Below are positions 60,132 to 64,000 of a DNA stretch of 64,000 nucleotides, in pieces. Position 1 is the first letter of the stretch. Each line of letters begins with the position of its first letter. This DNA is from RGIG1681 sp045648025 (GTDB lineage: Bacteria > Bacillota > Clostridia > Christensenellales > UBA1242), in the NCBI GenBank assembly GCA_045648025.1, contig JAZRNH010000045.1, positions 15,122 through 79,121 of the forward strand, in the 5' to 3' direction. A program made the position numbers and the translations under genes. The notes below the pieces were generated by a model. That model searched no databases and had not been told where the DNA came from. It worked only from the letters and a program-made list of their open reading frames with translations.

Positions 60132-60812
60132 ATGTTTGATGATGATTTATATTCAAGTTTGTTGAATAGTTTTTCTTCAACCACAACTGAAACTGAAGAA
60201 GATAAAACCACCACAACAAGTTATAATCCTTCTACTAGTTATGGATATAATCCATATTCTGATGATAATAATTATGATGAAGATGATTATACAATCGCTC
60301 AAACTTATAAATCTGAAAAGTCTTATGATTCAGGCAGAAGACAAGAAGATGATTCAATTGTTCAAACAAAGACAATTTCTCAAATGAATACTCCAATGAT
60401 TCAAAAAGAGGAACCTGCCGTTGTTTTAACAAAAACAAAGCAAAGAATTTATCTTCAAGCAAGAATGAAAATTATTATTGCAATGTTTGCAACAATTGTT
60501 TGTTCACTTTTGTTTGTTTCAATATTTAACTTTGTTAATGTTTCAAGAATTAATTCTAGCATTGCAGAAAAACAAGCAACAATTAGTGAACTTGAATCAA
60601 GCATATTAGACCTTCAAGCAACATACAATTTGTTAAGTGAAGATGGAACCGTTAAAAATCTTGCAACAAATTCAGGTTTTGTTGATTCTTCTGATATAAA
60701 CACAACTTCGCTTTCAATTGGTGAAGTTTATGCAGAACCTGTTATTGAAGAGTTGCCATCAAACTGGTTTAATGATGTTTGTGATTTTTTCAGTAATCTG
60801 TTTGCGGCATAG
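60132..60812 (+). CDS. FtsL-like single-pass division protein with long N-terminal tail
   Basis: 226 residues. The first 110 are polar and predicted cytoplasmic: acidic, Thr/Tyr/Asn-rich. One membrane helix follows (about 113-138), then a coiled-coil stretch (SSIAEKQATISELESSILDL) and a short outside tail. Position between rsmH and the class B PBP plus the helix/coiled-coil layout identify it as the FtsL slot of the divisome. Typical FtsL is about 100-120 residues, so the tail roughly doubles it. Sequence similarity to FtsL is weak, as is usual. GGAGGG precedes the ATG. Confidence 0.75.
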   Translation: MFDDDLYSSLLNSFSSTTTETEEDKTTTTSYNPSTSYGYNPYSDDNNYDEDDYTIAQTYKSEKSYDSGRRQEDDSIVQTKTISQMNTPMIQKEEPAVVLTKTKQRIYLQARMKIIIAMFATIVCSLLFVSIFNFVNVSRINSSIAEKQATISELESSILDLQATYNLLSEDGTVKNLATNSGFVDSSDINTTSLSIGEVYAEPVIEELPSNWFNDVCDFFSNLFAA

Positions 60813-60866
60813 CTGCTTATAATCTCAAGCAAATACAAAAGATTTTTGTGTTGGATTGAGGTGAAA

Positions 60867-62774
60867 ATGGCAGTTAAATATAGTTCATATTCAATGTTTC
60901 AAAGGCTAACAGCACTTTTTGTGTTGGTAGTCTTTTTTGTTTGCGGAATAATTTTTAGAATTTTGTATATTCAAGTGTTGAATAATGATTTTTATGTTGA
61001 AAAGGGTTTAACTGAGTGGCTTAGAGATTTGCCACTTGTTGCAAGTCGTGGAGAGATTACGGACAGAAATGGGGTTGTTTTGGCTTCTAGTTATACGGCA
61101 TACGATGTTTATGTTAGACCGGCAGATGTTGAAAATTTTGAATTGGTTGCAAAGGTTTTGTCTGAACATTTGGAAATGGATTATGACTCTCTTTTGGAAA
61201 AGATAAAGGTTTCAAAGGTTAGTGAAATTAAAATAAAAACAGGTATTGAATCTGTTGTTATTCAAAAAATATTGAAAAATTTTCAAAAAGGCATAATGTT
61301 TGCAGACAACACAAAGAGAAATTATGTTTATGACAATATGCTATGTCAGGTTTTGGGTTTTGTTGGTGCAGATAATGTTGGAATGTCTGGGCTGGAATCG
61401 TTTTATAATACATATTTATCAGGAATTAATGGTGTTGAACTTGTTGAAGCGGATTTGAAAGGCAGCACTCTCAAAGATTCGTTAACTTATTATGAACCAG
61501 CAATAAATGGTTTGAATTTATCACTGACAATAGATTTTAGAATACAAAAAATAGTGGAAGAACGAATTAATAAAGCAATGCAAGAAACTTCGGCTAAGTC
61601 AGTGTCGTGTATGGTTACAAATCCTCAAAATGGTGAGATTTTGGCGGTCTGTTCGCTGCCGTCTTACAATTTAAATGAAATACCAAGAGACGATATTCAA
61701 ACACTCAATAAACTGTCAAGAGCAACAACAATAGTTGATACTATTGAGCCGGGTTCAACTTTTAAAGCAATTGTTGCTGCAATTGCAATTGAAGAAGGTT
61801 TGGCGGCAAAAAACAGTTACTATTATTGCAGTGGATTCAGACTTATTAATGGTGTAAAGATAAATTGTTCAAGAAGGTCAGGTCACGGAAGTCAAACATT
61901 AGAGCAAGGGCTTATGAATAGTTGTAACTGTGTCTTTATGGATCTGATTCAAAAAATTGGCTTAAAAAAATTTTATGACTATTTGAATAAACTAGGGTTT
62001 AGCGAACCCATTGGAATTGATTTTCCTGGTGAAGTTTCAGCGGTGTTGATGCCTGAATCTTTGGTGACACAGCCAGACCTTGCCAGAATGGGTTTTGGGC
62101 AAACAATTGCAATATCTCCGTTGCATATGATGACGGGTGTTTCGGCTGTTATTAATGGCGGAAATGTCTATGTTCCAAGGTTTATTAATCACATTACAAC
62201 CGAAACGGGAAGTTTGGTTTATTCAAGAGAAGACACTTTGCATAATAAGATATTTTCAGAAAATACATCTGCGGTTATGAGAGAAATGTTATTTTCTGTT
62301 GTTAGCAAAGGTGGTGGCAGATATGCTGCAGTTGAGGGGTATCCAATTATTGGTGGAAAAACAGGAACCGCTCAAAAATATGAAAATAATGCCATTGCGG
62401 CAGGAAAGTATATTGCATCATTTATTGGATTTGCTCCTTATGACAAGCCTAAATATTTGGTTTATGTTATGGTTGATGAGCCACAGGGTGCTTATTATGG
62501 TGGAATTGTTGCAGCTCCTGTTGCTGGGGATATATTTAAAGGTATTTTTGATATTGACGACGATATTAATCCGAACTTAAAACCACCAGAAAAGACCGGC
62601 GAAATGATACTAGATAGCTTGATTGGAAAAACAATGTCAGAAGCGGCAAGTTATTTGTCTGGCAAAGGTTTAAATTATTTGGTTGAGGGTGACGGCGATT
62701 ATGTGACAGGGCATATTCCGGCGGTTGGGTCAACTGTTTATGCTAATGATATTGTTCTGTTGAAATTTGACTAG
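60867..62774 (+). CDS. Class B penicillin-binding protein with PASTA domain (PBP2B/SpoVD-like)
   Basis: 635 residues from the ATG at 60867 with GAGGTG upstream. N-terminal membrane helix (about 15-38), dimerisation domain with SRGEITDRNGVVLASS (near 57), then the transpeptidase domain: STFK (catalytic Ser near 298), SCN (near 351) and GGKTGTA (near 495). One C-terminal PASTA domain (about 580-635). It cross-links septal peptidoglycan with FtsW. SpoVD and PBP2B share this layout and position, so sporulation cannot be inferred from it. Compared with its neighbours it uses somewhat more CTG and CGA codons. Confidence 0.92.
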   Translation: MAVKYSSYSMFQRLTALFVLVVFFVCGIIFRILYIQVLNNDFYVEKGLTEWLRDLPLVASRGEITDRNGVVLASSYTAYDVYVRPADVENFELVAKVLSEHLEMDYDSLLEKIKVSKVSEIKIKTGIESVVIQKILKNFQKGIMFADNTKRNYVYDNMLCQVLGFVGADNVGMSGLESFYNTYLSGINGVELVEADLKGSTLKDSLTYYEPAINGLNLSLTIDFRIQKIVEERINKAMQETSAKSVSCMVTNPQNGEILAVCSLPSYNLNEIPRDDIQTLNKLSRATTIVDTIEPGSTFKAIVAAIAIEEGLAAKNSYYYCSGFRLINGVKINCSRRSGHGSQTLEQGLMNSCNCVFMDLIQKIGLKKFYDYLNKLGFSEPIGIDFPGEVSAVLMPESLVTQPDLARMGFGQTIAISPLHMMTGVSAVINGGNVYVPRFINHITTETGSLVYSREDTLHNKIFSENTSAVMREMLFSVVSKGGGRYAAVEGYPIIGGKTGTAQKYENNAIAAGKYIASFIGFAPYDKPKYLVYVMVDEPQGAYYGGIVAAPVAGDIFKGIFDIDDDINPNLKPPEKTGEMILDSLIGKTMSEAASYLSGKGLNYLVEGDGDYVTGHIPAVGSTVYANDIVLLKFD

Positions 62775-62782
62775 GGGGCTAT

Positions 62783-64000
62783 ATGAAGTTATTTAAGATT
62801 ATTAAAAACTATAATAGAAGAGTGGTTGGAAATTTAAATATTGAAATTTCTGGGCTGTATCACAAAGATACAGAAGTTAAAGAAGGTGGCTTGTTTTTTT
62901 GTTTAAGAGGCACAAAGGTTGACGGAACAAATTATATAAAAAGTGCAATTAACAATGGTGCTGTTGCAATTGTTGTTGAAAGTGAAATTCCAAATATTCA
63001 TAAAATTACTCAGATTATTGTTAAAAATGCAAGAGAGGCAATGAGTTTTATGGCAGCGGCATTTTATGGTAATCCTGCTGAAAAACTCAAAATTATTGCA
63101 GTTACTGGAACTAATGGAAAGACTACAACAAGTGGAGTGATTGCAAATATTTTGAATTTTGCAGGAAGAAAAACAGCAATTATTGGCACAAACGGAATTG
63201 TTTTTGAAGGGCAAAAATTTGATGTTGGAATGACAACTCCAGATCCAATTGAATTGCAATTTTATCTTTCAAAAATGGTTAAGAAAAAGTGTGAATTTGT
63301 TTCAATGGAAGTTTCTGCTCATGCTATAGATTTGTTTAAAGTTGAAGGTATTAAATTTGAACTTGTTATTTGGACAAACTTGTCAGAAGATCATCTTGAT
63401 TATTTTAAAACAATGGAAAATTATTTTGAAGTCAAGGCAAAGTTGTTTGAACAAAAAAGAGCAAAATTTGCATTGATAAACATTGATGATTTTTATGGAA
63501 AAGTTTTATGTGACCGTATAAATTTGCCTTATGCAACATATTCTATAAAAGAAAAAGCAACCTATTTTGCAAATCAAATAAGTAATGGTGAAACCGGTCA
63601 AGAGTTTTGTTTTAATAACCAATATAATGTAAAAATAAATCTTATGGGAAGGTTTAATGTTTCAAATTCTTTGGCTGCAATTGCTGCTTTGCTTAAAGTG
63701 GGCATTGATATAAAAACTATCATTTCAGGTTTTTTAAATATCAAAGAAATTGAAGGAAGGTTCAACTATCAAGTTTTATTTTCAAAGAAAATAATTATTG
63801 ATTATGCTCATACTCCTGATGGATTAGAAAATATTTTGATGGCTGCAAAAGAGATTGCTGATGGCAAAAAAGTTATTGCTTTATTTGGTTGTGGCGGAAA
63901 CAGAGAATCGCAAAAAAGAGCAAAAATGGGAGAAATTGCATCAAAAATAGCTGATTTTGTTGTGATTTCTACTGATAATCCGCGATTTGAGAAAAAAGAA
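62783..64000 (+). CDS. murE: UDP-MurNAc-tripeptide synthetase MurE (3' end beyond window)
   Basis: 406 residues are visible from an ATG preceded by AGGGGG; the gene continues past the right edge. MurE adds the third amino acid of the peptidoglycan stem. Seen: the N-terminal substrate domain (GLFFCLRGTKVDGTNYI), the ATP loop TGTNGKTTT (near 113), EVSAHAI, WTNLSEDHLDYF, the GRFNVSNSLAAIAA block, YAHTPDGLENIL, and STDNPRFE at the end. DNPR is the meso-diaminopimelate-selective motif, in contrast to Lys-type enzymes, so DAP-type peptidoglycan is likely. Confidence 0.93.
   Translation, partial: MKLFKIIKNYNRRVVGNLNIEISGLYHKDTEVKEGGLFFCLRGTKVDGTNYIKSAINNGAVAIVVESEIPNIHKITQIIVKNAREAMSFMAAAFYGNPAEKLKIIAVTGTNGKTTTSGVIANILNFAGRKTAIIGTNGIVFEGQKFDVGMTTPDPIELQFYLSKMVKKKCEFVSMEVSAHAIDLFKVEGIKFELVIWTNLSEDHLDYFKTMENYFEVKAKLFEQKRAKFALINIDDFYGKVLCDRINLPYATYSIKEKATYFANQISNGETGQEFCFNNQYNVKINLMGRFNVSNSLAAIAALLKVGIDIKTIISGFLNIKEIEGRFNYQVLFSKKIIIDYAHTPDGLENILMAAKEIADGKKVIALFGCGGNRESQKRAKMGEIASKIADFVVISTDNPRFEKKE

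Noticed and set aside
60867..62774. SpoVD, implying endospore formation
   Set aside because: PASTA-bearing class B PBPs in this dcw position serve vegetative division as well; no sporulation gene is in the window.
1..64000. Mollicute-type genetic code (TGA as Trp)
   Set aside because: comEC, lspA and others end at TGA with the next gene starting directly, tryptophan is encoded by TGG, and peptidoglycan genes are present.

Overview
The window is AT-rich, protein-dense chromosomal DNA from a low-GC, Gram-positive-type (Firmicutes/Clostridia-like), probably uncultured bacterium. The evidence is AGGAG-type ribosome sites almost everywhere, TGA used as a stop (ends of comEC and lspA, so not the mycoplasma code), a dcw-type cell-wall cluster (mraZ-rsmH-ftsL-like-PBP-murE), DUF4364 and TSCPD proteins, and a MurE with a DNPR motif that suggests meso-DAP peptidoglycan. 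No rRNA, CRISPR array, integrase, transposase or phage gene was seen.

Layout. 1-7.8 kb: the tail of an unrecognised protein, a TSCPD/DUF4364 pair, two unrecognised genes, a tRNA-Glu(CTC) with a duplicated 3' end, then SDR, pepD, HAD, degV and a PH-domain membrane protein. 7.9-13.7 kb: a ComEC that lacks the usual C-terminal nuclease-like domain, holA, a membrane protein, a degenerate M28 peptidase, rpsT and murI. 13.9-51.1 kb: one large type IV secretion-like locus. 51.2-58.5 kb: lspA, a RluA-family pseudouridine synthase, two small membrane proteins, tig, clpP, clpX, engB and a phosphoesterase. 58.7-64 kb: the start of the dcw cluster, with likely MraZ boxes upstream, running off the window in murE.

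The exceptional part is the 37-kb locus. It encodes a VirD4-like coupling ATPase and a large membrane-anchored surface protein on the minus strand. Divergently on the plus strand are two tandem VirB2/T4SS-pilin-like proteins, a VirB4 ATPase with an N-terminal VirB3/PrgI-like membrane segment, and three paralogous VirB6-like polytopic proteins of 4301, 3901 and 1354 residues. The three VirB6-like proteins share a plan: N-terminal membrane helices, a predicted outside domain with recognisable common modules, a membrane core carrying a conserved IPLDE-type motif in two of them, and a charged cytoplasmic tail. The 1354-residue protein looks like the minimal form. The 3901-residue paralog has about 9 kb of extra coding sequence in the outside domain, much of it diverged repeats with a WTxxDxxIYY motif plus two CXXC-X13/14-CXXC knuckles. 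The 4301-residue paralog instead has a tail of about 3000 residues with tandem glycine-rich hydrophobic repeats. No relaxase, VirB11, integrase or recognisable peptidoglycan hydrolase lies in the locus, and it sits among housekeeping genes. I infer a resident, probably non-conjugative, secretion or surface-contact machine rather than an ordinary ICE. All functional statements are from motif reading; no database search was possible.
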